Of a stretch of DNA of 64,000 bases, positions 24,231-36,594 are shown piece by piece. Position numbers and translations under genes: made by a program. Within the stretch, counting starts at the first letter, position 1. Every line of letters starts with the position of its first letter. The DNA comes from Laccaria trichodermophora (lineage: Eukaryota > Basidiomycota > Agaricomycetes > Agaricales > Hydnangiaceae), in contig JACTVC010000023.1 of the NCBI GenBank assembly GCA_018417955.1, positions 862,762-926,761 of the forward strand. Reading direction: 5' to 3'. Below the pieces are notes generated by a model, which was given only the letters and a program-made list of their open reading frames with translations, was not told the DNA's origin and did no database searches.

Positions 24231-25240
24231 CCTACCTTTCACCATCCTCGGCGCACTCCACTTTCTACACCTCTTTCTTCTCCGCAAATCCTTTTCTCTT
24301 TCTTTACCTGTGTGCTGGTGTTTCCTTCAATCCTCCAACCTCTTTCTTCTTGCGCCTCATCACGTTTGGTCCATCCTATTAGTCTCCTTTCTCCCTCTTC
24401 CACGGCCACCAGGACACTCCTTCATTTTTCTGGGCTGTTTCCCACTTCATCCTTTCAATGAGGCTTTGCCCATGCACTCCTTACGTCTTCTCTTCTTTCT
24501 CTTCTTCCTCCCTTTTCGATGTTGCTACTGCTCCTGCCTTCCTACGGCTGAGGTCCTTGCGCATTGGGTTGTTCTGCATCTCATTCTCGCATCCCCGACA
24601 TTGTCTGTCTTGATCTTTATTTCACCCGTCTTTCTTATCGTCATCCGCATTCGATTCCTTCTTTCCCCCATCCCCGGCTTTCTTTTTCGCTCTATGCACT
24701 CACGCTACTTTTCATTTTATCACCTTTCTCACATACCCTTTTTCGGCGACGTATTTTCCTGTCCATCTTCCATCATTGCTTCCATTTATGCACCTCCGCG
24801 CGTCCACTTTTACCCCCAGCCCACTTGTGCCGGGATGCAATGTTTCTTTTGCATTTCGTTCCTTTAATTGGTTATATGTCTTTCACTCCTTCTCCAATGC
24901 CTTCTTCGTCTTTCCTCCTCGTCTTTCCCCTCTCTTGGGCCTATAGTCTTCCCCTCTACCTCTACCTTCACCCTTCATTTGCTCCGACTACTTATCCCCT
25001 CTTCGCTTCTCCGTCGTCTTCATTCTGCGTGTTTCCGTTCGATTGACATCTTTCGCCCCTTTATCTTTTACGTTTGCATCTCGCATACTTGACGACTGCT
25101 TTTTACCCGTACCACTCTTTCGCAATATCAATCGTTCTCTCCTGCTCATGTCGCTCGTGATATGTTCATTTGTCGATTCTCGCACTCGTCTCACCTCTCA
25201 TTCCCTATTCCCCATTTCCCTACTTCGATGTGGAGCAGGA
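24030..25240 (+). repeat. Strand-biased pyrimidine-rich tract (about 1.2 kb)
   Basis: The plus strand is dominated by C and T (runs such as CTTTCTCTTCTTCCTCC), with few purines over more than a kilobase. Long open frames exist only because stop codons need purines; their translations are Leu/Phe/Ser/Pro-rich without motifs, so I call none. Confidence 0.6.
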
Positions 25241-26160
25241 CGGTGTTGTTCCTGAATCCGGTGAAGGTGGATTGGAGCTGAGGGAGATGTTAGCCCATGG
25301 TCTTGTGGGACAACCCGCGTTAGCAGTTATATCAGAATTGATATACCTTTGTGCATATGGCTTCTGGTGTGGCCGTCCCGATTTGCTCCGCTTCTACTTT
25401 GCGGATATTCTGCCCCTCCACGACTCTATCGATCAGCCATTCTCTTGTCGTTTTCAAGCTCAGGCTTTCAATGGGACTGTCGAAGCTTCGACCCCCTAAT
25501 CTCAACTTTTTTTCGTTTTCTATCTCAACCAAATCTGGGTGCGCGGATGCCATTGTATTGCACAAGACTGTTATAATCTGATTATGTATCTACACACATA
25601 GACATACTCGAGAAACTCGCTCTTAAAACCGAACCACAATAAAGATAACTCAAACCAAATGTCTTCGATAAACGAAAAAGCGAACGAAAGTGAAAGCAAA
25701 GTCAAGGGGGCAAGCTTGTACTCAACAAGCTGAATAGTATCCATCTTCATGCGTATCCGTTTCACGAGTATCCGCCCTTGTGTATCCGTCCTCTCCTCCT
25801 CCCCGTTGCCCTCCATACCACCTAGATCCTCCCCCCAACCACCCCAACCCCACCCTCAACTTTATCCATTCTGCATAACACCTCCCACACACCTCCTGGC
25901 TCTCGAGTCGATAGAAACGATGCATGCACAGTTCGGGTGATATGCAGAGTTTTGCAGGTGTCTATACTTGGAGGGGAGGGTTAGTGAGGCGAAGAGAAGA
26001 GATGGGGACGAGGAGAAGGGAGGAACACACCTTCCTACCCGGCGTTTGTCGGGACTCTAACTCGAGAGCGACGACACCGATACCAACAGGAAATTGACAT
26101 CGTTTTCGATGGCTCGAGGGATGAGCGGGGTTCGTGGCGTGGTTGGTGGAGGGTTCATCT
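25241..26160. other. Unassigned stretch after the pyrimidine tract
   Basis: A plus frame to 25499 contains GGLELREMLAHGLVGQPA, which looks protein-like, but it has no start or splice context I trust. Nothing else is recognised. Confidence 0.3.
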
Positions 26161-26770
26161 GTGTTACCGATCCCAGTGGAGGCTCACGCGCTCACGAATG
26201 GGATTGAGTTGAGGGTGGTGGTAGCTGCTGGGAGGATAGTTGTGTTGTAGGGAATGCACTTTGTATGGATCAGAAGAGCGAGGTCGTCCTTGAGGAAGTC
26301 GGTGTTGGAAAGGAGGAGAGGCCGTGGGAGGCGTCAACGTTAGGGAGAGAGCATGTATGCGTGGGGGTTGTGTTGGTGGTGAGGGAAGAGCGTACAGATA
26401 ACAGGGTAAGAGTGCGACGGTGAGGGACATCGATGGTGTGGGGCGTGGGAATACCCCGTGTATGCATGCTGGGAGAGCCGTCGATGGTGTGGGGATAACC
26501 CATGTGTGCATGGGCGGAGCATCGGTTGAGGGGGAGGTAATGGTGGTATGGGTAGAGCGTTGGTGGTGGGGAGGAGCATTGATAGTGTGGGAGGAGCGTC
26601 GATGGTGATGGGAGGAGAGCGTCAACAGTGCTACTACTAGTGCTAGTGAGCGTCCATGATGCGGATGGAGCGTCGACCATGGAGCACCCATACAATAATA
26701 GTGGGCGGAGTGTCAAGCGGATCGGGTGGAGTGTCGAACGGAGCGTTTCGGAGCGTCCGGAACAAGTCTA
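26160..26770. repeat. Degenerate G-rich minisatellite
   Basis: Variants of GGAGCGTCGATGGTGTGGG recur with irregular spacing from about 26400 to 26760 (for example near 26425, 26480, 26600, 26660, 26720). Open frames on the minus strand are repeats of Pro/His/Ser and not genes. Confidence 0.6.
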
Positions 26771-27114
26771 CTAAAAATAGCCTTACCCGATGTCAAATTT
26801 ATATATATTTCTAGTATTTCATTAGTAATTATACTAATCCTTGGTGGATTTGGACAAAATGGGGTTCGTTGGAACCGCACGAATGGGGGCACAAAATGAG
26901 CCCGAGAACTTTGGAATTGAGGGACGGGAGGGAGCGCAAATTGGGCAGGGTATAGAAATACAGGCATGGCATTTTTTTTGATTGTACAGTGCCTTGCATA
27001 ATGCTTTGCAGCGTGAATTTTTTTAAATTGTATTTGGCTGTGTTTAAACTGGACCTAATATGTCAATTCCCTCCTATTCCGGACAGGGATCATTTCGTTG
27101 GGCCTTGGTTGTGA
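26771..27114. other. AT-rich intergenic stretch
   Basis: Contains TTATATATATTTC near 26807 and several A/T runs. No gene seen. Confidence 0.4.
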
Positions 27115-27919
27115 CCACTACAAATATAATCAAATACGATCTGAAAAAATTCGTGCTGCAAAGCATTATGCAAGACACTGTAATGCGGTTCTTTGTTCTG
27201 ACAGCTCTTGTTTGGTTACCAGATCTAACAGCATACTTCAGGGCTATGCTTTCACCGCGCTCAGCAAACAAAACAGATGAGTAGGGGGGGGGTTCAAAAA
27301 ATCAACAAAAAATTCCGAAGCATATGTAAACAATTTCTATTTATTGCCGTCGATATGGAAGTGACGGGGAAAACTGACTTGAGTTGAATCCTACAGCCCT
27401 TTAGTTTTCGCAATCATCATCTGTCAATTCCAAATCTGACTCTATCATCGAATCTCCACGAATTTTCTGGACACTCAGGGAGCTCCTCTCCCCTGCCTCC
27501 TTATTCGATTTCTGATNCCACTACAAATATAATCAAATACGATCTGAAAAAATTCGTGCTGCAAAGCATTATGCAAGACACTGTAATGCGGTTCTTTGTT
27601 CTGACAGCTCTTGTTTGGTTACCAGATCTAACAGCATACTTCAGGGCTATGCTTTCACCGCGCTCAGCAAACAAAACAGATGAGTAGGGGGGGGGTTCAA
27701 AAAATCAACAAAAAATTCCGAAGCATATGTAAACAATTTCTATTTATTGCCGTCGATATGGAAGTGACGGGGAAAACTGACTTGAGTTGAATCCTACAGC
27801 CCTTTAGTTTTCGCAATCATCATCTGTCAATTCCAAATCTGACTCTATCATCGAATCTCCACGAATTTTCTGGACACTCAGGGAGCTCCTCTCCCCTGCC
27901 TCCTTATTCGATTTCTGAT
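27115..27919 (+). repeat. Perfect 402-base direct repeat separated by one N (assembly joint)
   Basis: The stretch 27115-27516 appears identical to 27518-27919, and base 27517 is N. The first copy ends exactly at the N and the second begins right after it. This is what an unmerged overlap of two contig ends looks like. The repeat includes the last 39 codons or so of the DUF6697 gene, so a spurious C-terminal copy lies at about 27401-27516. Confidence 0.9.
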
Positions 27920-29265
27920 GCCGTCGACCACCTTTGCCTCTACTTGCGTTTTGAGCCCCGGTCAAGAGCTTGTTGTATCCGCGGAGCCTAGTTGCAATAT
28001 CCGCTGCAAATATATGGTCGTAAGAGATGCACTCCATGCGAAGAATATCGATTGCCTAGACAAATTGAAAAGGGTCACTTTCGAATTACGGGTGTGACGT
28101 TGAGAAATCAAACATACTTCATCTCCTTGAGAAAATGCGTCGGTAACATCCTGAGGGGTTACGTGACGTCCCATCTTGCTCCTGATAGCAGCCATTTCTG
28201 CGATTTCAAGCGCTTTTGCACTTGCATCGTCAACCGAAGGAAGAAGACCATACTTCCTTAAAGCCATTCGAGCAAGCATGGCCACGTATACGTCGTGTCG
28301 CTTTGACTCGAGGATAAGCTTTCCCCATCTGTCTTTCACCTGCAAGATAGGACGTGAGTCACAGTGAGTGGAAATCCACTGATACAACTTGGATGACATT
28401 ACCGCTTGTTTTTGTGCCCTAAACTGCTCCGCCGTCATCTTTCCGCAAAGAACACTGTGATATTCGCCAAGGTAGCGCCATTTTGCCTCCTTCCCCTCCA
28501 TGCTTCGGCAGAAGAGGGACCACGGACTATTATGCAGTATTTCGTGCCTCGAAGCAAATAATAGCCCAGGTTCACCAGGACAAGTCGGCATCGCTGGATT
28601 CATGTTGAGCATTGGGAAAACCATACGCCGCTTCTTTGGCCCGGATGGATTAAGCGGGGCTTGGATGTATTGTAGGAGTTGTTGGCCATTACCGCCGTAT
28701 GCGAGTGAGATCAATCGACGAGGAAAAGGCGACATTTCTGGGGGGGGTGAGATTGCGAGAGAGGTGCAGGATTCCAGATACATTGACATGACCGAACGGG
28801 GGAGAATAAATGCTTCCTCCTTGATCTTGACCTCCAGAGGGCGATCATTACTCTGACAAACAACAATGTGAATGAAAGCAGAGGGCTAGCCGATTGGCCT
28901 ACCTGGTGGGGTACATCATCCGGCATTGAAGAAGTAGGGTGAGCTTCTCCCAATTGCGGACTCTCCGCAAAATGATCCTTCAGTTGGGCGAGAATGTCTG
29001 CCCGCCCTGTGAACCGTGTGCCTGGATTTGGCACTAACGGAATGGCTGCGTTGGATGTCATTGCATGGTACAAGTGGAAGTTGTAATTGATCTGCAGAAC
29101 ATACACATCGGTTAGTATGAGTGGCGTCAATGAGAAAAGGACTTCACATACAGTTTCGGCTACATTGACCGCCCCGCTCACAACAACATTCTGAGCGCTG
29201 GAGAGGACGTTAATTCCGCTCATGTTAGAGGGAGGGACAGGGCCTTCTGAATTTGGGAAAGACAT
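27804..29265 (-). CDS. DUF6697 protein with an NLR-like N-terminal piece
   Basis: Exons 29152-29265, 28903-29091, 28403-28852, 28118-28339, 27804-28055; 408 aa, all phase 0 with 50-63-base introns. The N-terminus (MSGINVLSSAQNVVVSGAVN, then NPGTRFTGRADILAQLKDHF) resembles the segment that precedes the P-loop in fungal STAND/NLR proteins, but the NTPase itself is absent. From about residue 102 the DUF6697 part follows: MLNMNPAMPTCPGEPGLLFASRHE, LFCRSMEGKEAKWRYLGEY, KMTAEQFRAQKQA, DVYVAMLARMALRKYGLLP. The C-terminus is basic, then acidic (DLELTDDDCEN). Function of DUF6697 is unknown; it often sits at the end of agaric proteins of varied make-up. Family names are from memory. Confidence 0.8.
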
Positions 29266-29459
29266 GGGGCGAAAGAAAGAAGCATTTCTGAATGGAGACT
29301 ATCCAATTTTTCAGACGGAAATGTCCGATGCTGTGAACACTTGACAGTTTGACAGATGTTCTGCGGGCGGCAGGCGTTTAGGAGTCCCCTGTACATCTCC
29401 TGTCAAAATTCATTAAAGCACAATGGTGTGGATTATGGCGAGGAAGTTCTCGGGTCGTG

Positions 29460-30731
29460 TTATCGACGTTCAAATAAAAAGAACAATCGACAGAGAGAAC
29501 CCCTCACAAGCCGTATATGCGTAATTGGATCATTTCTCGTCGTAAGAACATGCAGCGTGTAGACAAAAAGATCTATTGCTCTTTGTCCTGCTGCCAGACT
29601 GCTGATGGCCTGAGATAGGGGATAGTTGTAGACCGGAGCAGGAGCTTGGAAAGCAGCTATAGCGGGGCGCAGAGGGAGGTGATTCACTATGAGAGAACAA
29701 TCAGAGGGGGATATGTAGGAGGGACAAATGAGGCTCAACATGAAATGAACAACACCTCCTCGGACAAAGACAGGAAGGTGAAGGGAAGAAGGAGGGAGGA
29801 GGCGCCACTACCGTACCCGTTCATCCTAACCAGAAAAATCCTGCAACTGGCCACGTTAGATAACCATTGTCAACTCCAGACACGCCTGTTCTCGTGAGGG
29901 TTCTGCAATGAAAACACAGCGCCCGAAAATGAGTGGATCGTTTGGCGAAGGCACGAGAGTAGAGCTCCAGCGTTATTTGACGCATTGCTCCAGATTGGGT
30001 TTGGGAAGAGTAGCAGTAGAAGGGAGGTACGGACCAGAGGTTCGTTGAGTATATGCTCTAATAGCAGAAAGCAGGGGGGACTCGCAGGGCGGAGGAGCAC
30101 TAAAAGCGCCCTACATTCAGGTTGAAAAGAGTAATGCTCGAATCAGAGACACGTACCGCAGGGTTTCCTCGGAGGCGCAAGCTGGTAAGACTTCGTTCTC
30201 GTCGGAGAAAGCTTGGAAATGGCAATGGTATGAAACCCTCGACGCAGGTCTCCCTGCCCCTGCCGCATCGAGTCTCAGAGACAATGCAGTGACGACGTCC
30301 AGATGATCGCTTGTAAGGGTTGGATGCAACATTCTGAGGATCTGGTGCGGAGGCGAGATATGGGATGCACGCACCACAGGTTCGCTACCATCGTAGGGAG
30401 GCACGAGCCATATACCTTCGTTCCCGTCGGCCACTCCTGTCAGCGGCGGGTCCTCCTGTTCCCAAAGTATAAAGCTTCGAGGATGATGGATATTGGTCGC
30501 GACGGTTCTGGTTAGGAGACGTAGCGTTTGCACAGTGTTTGACGCTGGCGTGGAATTAGCATGCGCGCTTTTGAAAATTCTTGCGAGTTTACGCGTTGAT
30601 TTAGATTGGGTTTGGGAAGATAAGTGGTAAACGTACCGCAGGTTCGCTACAATCGTTGGGTATACCGTATAGTTATGCTCCGAGACCCTTGTAATCTGAA
30701 TTAGCGGTCGACGAAAGCGACTGAAGATCAC
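29460..30731 (-). other. Candidate unrecognised gene with duplicated intron-exon modules
   Basis: A minus frame of 204 codons (30117-30731) contains likely introns: donors GTACGT after GAACCTGCG and after ACCCTGCG, and acceptors at CTAACCAG and ATGTAG. Two presumed introns share CTTCCCAAACCCAATCT (about 29990 and 30608 on the plus strand), and EPVVRAS/ANLRYVY-like exon ends recur, suggesting module duplication. No protein family is recognised and I give no final exon list. Confidence 0.3.
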
Positions 30732-30919
30732 AGTCAGTCCTCCAACGCGTCAACGCTTTCGCCAGACAGGAGTGCCGTAATACGTCAAACTTGAAGAAGT
30801 GAGAGTGTCACGATTCGTCCGCATGTGTGACATGTGACACAACACGTCATTCCGTTACTCGGCCTGGTGACCCCCCTACAACTCGACCACTCATTCAAAG
30901 CTACACTTCCAAACTCCAG

Positions 30920-31266
30920 ATGGATAAGATGCTGCAAGAATCTTCAGGCGTGCTAACCTCCTTTGTGCAGAAAACCTTTGAGTACCTCGATGAGTCGTAC
31001 AACCCTAACGAGGAACTCGAGTCTTTGACTCATTGTTCATGCATAAAGCATTTCCAGAGAAATATGCGTTATGGCAGGCGGAGTTGGCAGCGGAATTAGG
31101 TTCGGAGGTGTCGAAAAAGGCAGGTCTCGACATCCGGATCAATCACAACCCTGTCCTCATTCCTGGATTGAAAGACTATCTGGTCAGAACAAGGGACTCG
31201 GGCGCGAGCCTTGCGAAAGTGTATTTTAAGGACGTCTTTGAGGTTCCAGAGGTACGAGATGCTTGA
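30920..31266 (+). pseudogene. Unknown gene fragment with one frameshift
   Basis: From ATG 30920 the frame reads MDKMLQESSGVLTSFVQKTF to about 31030. A clearly continuing protein (HKAFPEKYALWQAELAAEL, then GLKDYLVRTRDSG) is in another frame to a stop at 31266. No splice pair joins them neatly, so a one-base indel near 31035 is the simplest reading. Family unknown. Confidence 0.4.
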
Positions 31267-32081
31267 TGTAGTTATGTTTTGAATGGTCTCATTTGACGTC
31301 ATTGAAGGAAGGAGGTGGAATTGTTGCGGGGTTTTCACGTCACTCGCAACCTCAAATTCAGAATTCGCGTCGGGCCTGCGCAAAGGGTAGAGAGTATGTC
31401 GTTCAGCGCCGAGTACGGACGACTATTCACTACCGCATTGCACCATAAGCTGATACCTTTGTCGGTTAGGCTAGAGCGCACTGTTGGCGATGATTTTCGA
31501 ATCATCCAGCTTTATGTCACAACGGTAAATACAGCTGCGATACGTTATGAAAAAATACTCCCGATTCATGAAATTTCTCAGACGCGGTAAAGCAACGATA
31601 AATAAAATGCAAGAGGGTAACGAGTATGAACGAGCGGTGTAAAATCTTGAAAAATTATGACACAGGCGGCAGCAGGGCAATTTTCGGATATAGGCAATAG
31701 CTTTCTGCTCAGAGTCAGATTGGTGTGTGGTTCATTCCTTTGGTCGAATAAGCTCGTGCAGAGTAAAAAATCAAGTTGACATCCGTCATAAACCATCCAT
31801 TGGAGACGCTTCGCAACACATTGTTTGTTCTCAGCAACTCAAAATTACCTGGGAGGTTTGGCTCCTGGACCAGAAACGAGCAAGAAACGAGTTTTCTTGC
31901 CGTTGGCTGACCTGCAAGAAAAATTAGGAGCACCATGCTCACCAAAATTATCTGCTCTCGTGATTTAATGCAATGGACAAAAATATGAAATATGATTGAT
32001 AGTGTTGTACAGTGTCCCTAAGCTTCACGAGGTAGCCAACATCTTCCCTACACAACAAAAAATCATTTCATGTCGATCAAA
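31267..32081. other. Intergenic stretch
   Basis: No supported gene, RNA or repeat. Short overlapping frames on both strands have no motifs. Confidence 0.4.
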
Positions 32082-33085
32082 CTAGAGACAGTCACCATCG
32101 ACGATGTCCCAGATTCCAAAAACACCGCCAAAGTAACTCTGTTGTACAAGTAGTCAGGTTTGACGAAGCATAGTAAGTAGGGGAAGCACAACGCACATTA
32201 ACGCAAGACATGGCGCCATTGAAATGCAACCCATTGAAATCGGCTGGCGTGGAGGAGCACATGACGTTCCATCCGTCCGCGTAGTCGAGATTCATCAGGT
32301 GGGCGTCAAAGCGCTATCACAAGGAAACGTGTAAGTCGCGAATGGACGAGAGCAGAGATGATATTTGCGTACCCGGAGACCAGATCCTGAAGCTGTACAT
32401 CCCTATAAAAAATCAGATAGAGGTGAGAGTAGTCTAATCATCCACTGACTTTATCCGTAAATCCTTCCCACCAAGGATGACACCCGCCTTCGTCAAAGTC
32501 GACTATCCAATGACCATATACCCCATGATCCGCTCCCTACGAATTGAGTATTCAGTAACACTGGAAATGCCAGGAGTCAGCCAAACATACCTTATCCTCG
32601 CAATACGTCGGCTTCATCTTCCGACCATGAATCTCAATCTCCGAAGTCCAACACGCTTTCATAGGATCATAGCCACCAACCAAGGGGCCCATCTTCGCCC
32701 AATACTTCCTCGTTCCATACCGTTCGCAATGTTGCGAGCTCTCCAATGCCAACCAATAAATTTGAGCACGTTGCCTCGCCTCCTCCTCAGCCTCCCATTG
32801 ATGACGCCTCTCTGCCGCCTCCCTCTCCCCCTCGGCCTCCCATTGGCGACGCCTCTTTGCCACCTCCTCTCGCTCCCTGAGACGCTCCCGCTCCCATCCT
32901 CGGCGCTCAGCCTCCCATTGGCGCCGGATGTAGTCTCGTACGGCAGGGTCGTATATGTTTTGAGAGGTGGCGTATTGAATAGAGGCACCGACGAATCCAC
33001 CGATCATAAATGCGAAGATCGTAAGGATAATGAAGGTTGCGCACAAGTCACTGCCTCTTAAGCGCCTGGGTTCTTTCAAGGCTGG
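32082..33085 (-). CDS. Single-pass membrane protein with coiled coil and cysteine-rich outer domain
   Basis: Exons (5' to 3') 32591 to about 33085, 32450-32536, 32373-32402, 32197-32313, 32082-32138; about 259 aa from the first clear codon. The N-terminus is short and basic, then one membrane segment (CATFIILTIFAFMIGGFVG). A highly charged Arg/Glu coiled coil with repeated RRQWEAE units follows. The last domain has QHCERYGTRKY, EIHGR, CTASGSGLR, MCSSTPADF, LHFNGAMSCVN and VFGIWDIVDGDC. From memory this architecture is common in agaric genomes and has no assigned role. The start is unresolved: no in-frame ATG opens the first exon, so a short upstream exon or a frameshift is likely. Confidence 0.75.
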
Positions 33086-34009
33086 TTGTTAGATGATGAT
33101 GCTTCAGTCAGGGTGCGAAACAGTAACGATACCATCTGTATTGTTTGAACAACGTGAAGGTGGGATTAAGGGATCGCGCTCCGAGCCATCTACATCGCGA
33201 TAAGAGGGTAGTGAAGTAGATGATACGCTGTGATAAGGGGGCGGTGGACTAGATGATGGTTAGTTTTAAATCTTTGCAAGAGAAGTGGCAATGACATACA
33301 CGGTTGAGGAGGGCGCCCTCTGCCTTGATCGTGTCATAGACGTTGTAAATGAAGGGAGGGTGAGAGTTGAATTGAATGAAGCAGCTCTGGATTATGTAAG
33401 GCCCACGCAACATCTTCCTTTCACCCATCTCATGCAAGGTCTCGCGCTTCTCAGAGGGCGAGCTCTTTTTATTTCACATTATCAGGAACATATAACTCAA
33501 GATGACCCACTAGGATAGTGCGAGTCGAGCGTGCCTAACGTTTTACAACGCCGTGCTGTCGACGCGTGCCTCTGGATACGACTCGGAAGTTCAACCTTGG
33601 TTCAACCATTTTGTTCAACTCACGTATTTCCCATGATTTGCTGATGAACGCACTGGTTGGAAACTTGGAAACAGTCCTTGACATACGCGTGGACTTACAA
33701 AATTTGGCCGTACGTCATTCTCGGCTGAGTTTGCAAATGCTATATCAATAAAGGCTTTTGAACAATTCGTCGCCGACTAGCTCTTCCTCATCACGACCAT
33801 TGCCTTCCTGCAGCTGTCACCACCCCGAAAACCCAACCTCCCCAAGCCTAAACTCCGCCCCCCCCCTTCCACACAACCCTTTCCTCGGCTTGGCTGCCTT
33901 GGCACCTCTGCCTAATTATTCACACCGAGGTTATTGAACCGTCGCGCCAACAGACCCTCCCAGACATCGAATGCCAGACTAAGGTTTAAGTTTAGATCGC
34001 AAGCAAAAT
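33086..34009. other. Unassigned stretch
   Basis: A plus frame 33285-33518 (HLPFTHLMQGLALLRGRALF) and another ending at 33751 (LETVLDIRVDLQNLAVRHS) look like old coding pieces but match no family I know. A run of C lies near 33854. Confidence 0.3.
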
Positions 34010-34480
34010 ATGTCGTCGATTGCCATGGGAGCCAGAACTAGCCGAGGAGCAGGTAAAGTTTATACATTTCCACCATACTTGCCCGTTGCTTATCGTTACA
34101 CACAGTCCGACGACGCCAATGCACTCCAAAAGAGCTCCACAAGCCACAAGATCACAGCCGTCTGCCTGATCTACATCGCTTAAGTGAGAGACACCAGTCC
34201 CAGTTGGAGACCTGGATGGTGGGGATAGTAAGCGGTCGTTCCTCTCGTAAGTTGTCGCCACTCCATTGTCACGCCTGTCCATACCCTTTCACATTAGGCA
34301 TGCGACACAACACAGCGCATACATACGATCACAAAGTCTCGTTAAACTGACCTTCTTTAGTGATATTGACCTTCCGCGCCTGGACGGTACGGAGGCGTAA
34401 CGAGCGTTTGGACATCGCTCTATCAGTATTCTCCCGTTGTCTCTATCGTGACCAGCTACGGGACCTACAATGTAAGTGAT
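34010..34480 (+). other. Candidate spliced gene, low certainty
   Basis: ATG 34010 gives MSSIAMGARTSRGA to 34052. An intron 34053-34105 (GTAAAG...ACACAG) joins in frame to 34106-34246 (RRRQCTPKELHKPQDHSR), ended by a GTAAGT donor. Around 34360 a frame reads LTFRAWTVRRRNERLDIALS, which resembles a membrane-protein segment seen in agaric multi-pass proteins. I could not close the model. Confidence 0.25.
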
Positions 34481-36229
34481 TGTTCACACACAGTTCATAC
34501 CTCGTCCTCTTTCCTAGTTCGGGATGCACCATTCCGCAGCTTCAAGGCTGTTTTATCACTGCGGGATTGAATTGCATGCTGTAGAACATGTCTGTCCGAC
34601 GCTCTCACTTGCCTGAATATACTTACCATCCCGTCAGATTCCAGATCGCTACTAGGGAAAGCATGACAGTTTTCATGCCACGATAGCGATTCAAAGTCAA
34701 CTCTCTTGTGTCATTTTTTACGATGCTAGGTGTGGTGTTTTACTTCCACCTCTTTGATTAGAATCTAAAGGACACATATCATACGCCAATTTTCTCAATT
34801 GTTGCCATTTAGTATTATCCACCATCAACATCTTCGTTGTCGTCACGAGTCCGAGTATGTTTTTTTTGATCCTAACCCGGAATATAACGTTTTTCTGTAG
34901 GAAAAGTACGCGAAATGCACGCCCTGCATTGCTAAACAATGTCCCAGCAACAGAAAATAGTCAATCTGACAGCATGAGATTGAGAACAAAGCCTCGGGGT
35001 AACATACAAAATACCGAAAGTAAAAAAAAAATTGTACAACGATGACGATTTTACGCATTGTAAATAAATGATTCATAGTGGTAGAACGAAATTAGCGATG
35101 GCGGTGTAACATGAGATAGAAAAGACGGCGGAAAGTCCGACAAACGAGGATAAGCATTAAAAAAATCGAAAAAGGGTAACATACAAAGTTCACAGGGCGG
35201 TCAACGCTTTCTTCACCCTACGCCTTTCCCAGAACGGCATCCAACTTCTCTTCCAACCCCATGCCAATCCCCTGCCTCTCCTACTCCCCACCAACCTTAT
35301 CCAACAACGCAATACTATCCCTCTTTCCAGGATGCGTCACCCCTTGTACTCGATCGTTCACTCGTCAGTCCACCCCCAGAAACGATGCCCAGCCCACTAA
35401 CGCCAGGTATATGCGGGGGCGGCTCCGAAGTCGACGCTGAGGTAGTAAGCGACGAAAGGGGGAGAGTAGACGTCGGAGTGGAAGAGAGTAAATCCGAATA
35501 CGACATGAACGAAAGCCGGCGTGGGTCGGAGACGGGGGATGAGAAGACGGCGAAAGAGGAGATAAGCCCGCATTGGGGCTATTTGAATTGGAGGAAGGGT
35601 GGGCATTTTGTTGGAACGGTGTGTTTGGCTTTGAAAGCGACGCAAGCGGGCGTTCTTGCGCCGTCGTCGTAGTAGGAGAAGACGGCTACCCATCGATGAC
35701 GTAGTCGAGGAATACGCAGTTAATGTGATGAGGGAAGGGGTTGAAGCCACGTCGCCGTCGCCGTATCCATCTATGTCTGGATCGTAGGCCTGATCGCTGG
35801 TTGGATGAATGCGGGGCGACGACAGGGATGATGGTAGGCGGTGCATGTGGGCTCAGAAGGAGGTTATGGACCGGGAGGCAGGGACCGCTTCAGATACTTG
35901 CTCCTCTGCATGCGAGTCGTCCAGAATGGAGGGAATGGGGTTACGGACTGCTCCTATTGTTCAGTCGACTTTGCGCGGGATACTCTGTAGGGGTTGGGTG
36001 GGTGATGTGGAAGTGTGGGCGGAGATTCAGAGGGCAAAACGGGAAGTTCAAAATGTCCAAATGGTCGATCAAGACGAGCGTCTTTGGTCATCGTCAGATC
36101 GGGTACATGGTGGCAAGAGAAGACACGTACACAGGAATAGGCGATAAAGGGATTGACTTGGGCGAACGTGATCCGAGTCGGGGTTCGTTTGTGCGTAGGC
36201 CTCGTTGTAGGTGAGCCAAGGCTGGATGA
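34481..36229. other. Unassigned stretch before block Y
   Basis: Between 34480 and 35200 nothing is recognised. From 35200 to 36200 there are long frames on both strands (for example minus 35397-35846 and 35954-36502) in GC-richer sequence; their translations lack motifs and the strands compete, so none is called. Confidence 0.35.
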
Positions 36230-36594
36230 CATATGGCGTAAATCGACGGCTGGAGGAGAGTGGGCACGAATTGTGACTGTATTACTCGTTAGTGGTGACG
36301 CGGACGTGCCGAATGAACAGAAAGAAGTCTTTCGTGAGAGAGATTCTGGGCCATGATGGTTGAAACGTTGACGATGGATGTCAGAAAGGTGGTGGGGATA
36401 TTGATTGTGGTGAACGTTGATATGAAGGAAGTGTAACGTCACAACATCTCTGATCCGACCCCAACCACCCACAAAGGTCACAACATCTGTGAATTCAACC
36501 ACCCTTTCAATAACCGCAATTTAAGATTTGTTTTCGTGGTTTATGCCTAGGGTAACAACCACCAAGCCTCGGAATCACTATACACCCATGTCGT

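Noticed and set aside
24051..25046. Several long plus-strand open frames (up to 185 codons)
   Set aside because: They result from the scarcity of purines in the pyrimidine tract; no motif, signal or splice context supports them.
26164..26716. Overlapping minus-strand open frames rich in Pro, His, Ser and Thr
   Set aside because: They are translations of the degenerate minisatellite; several frames are open at once and all are repeats.
27115..27516. A real tandem duplication of the 3' end of the DUF6697 gene
   Set aside because: The repeat is perfect and is split by a single N exactly at its edge, which points to an assembly joint.
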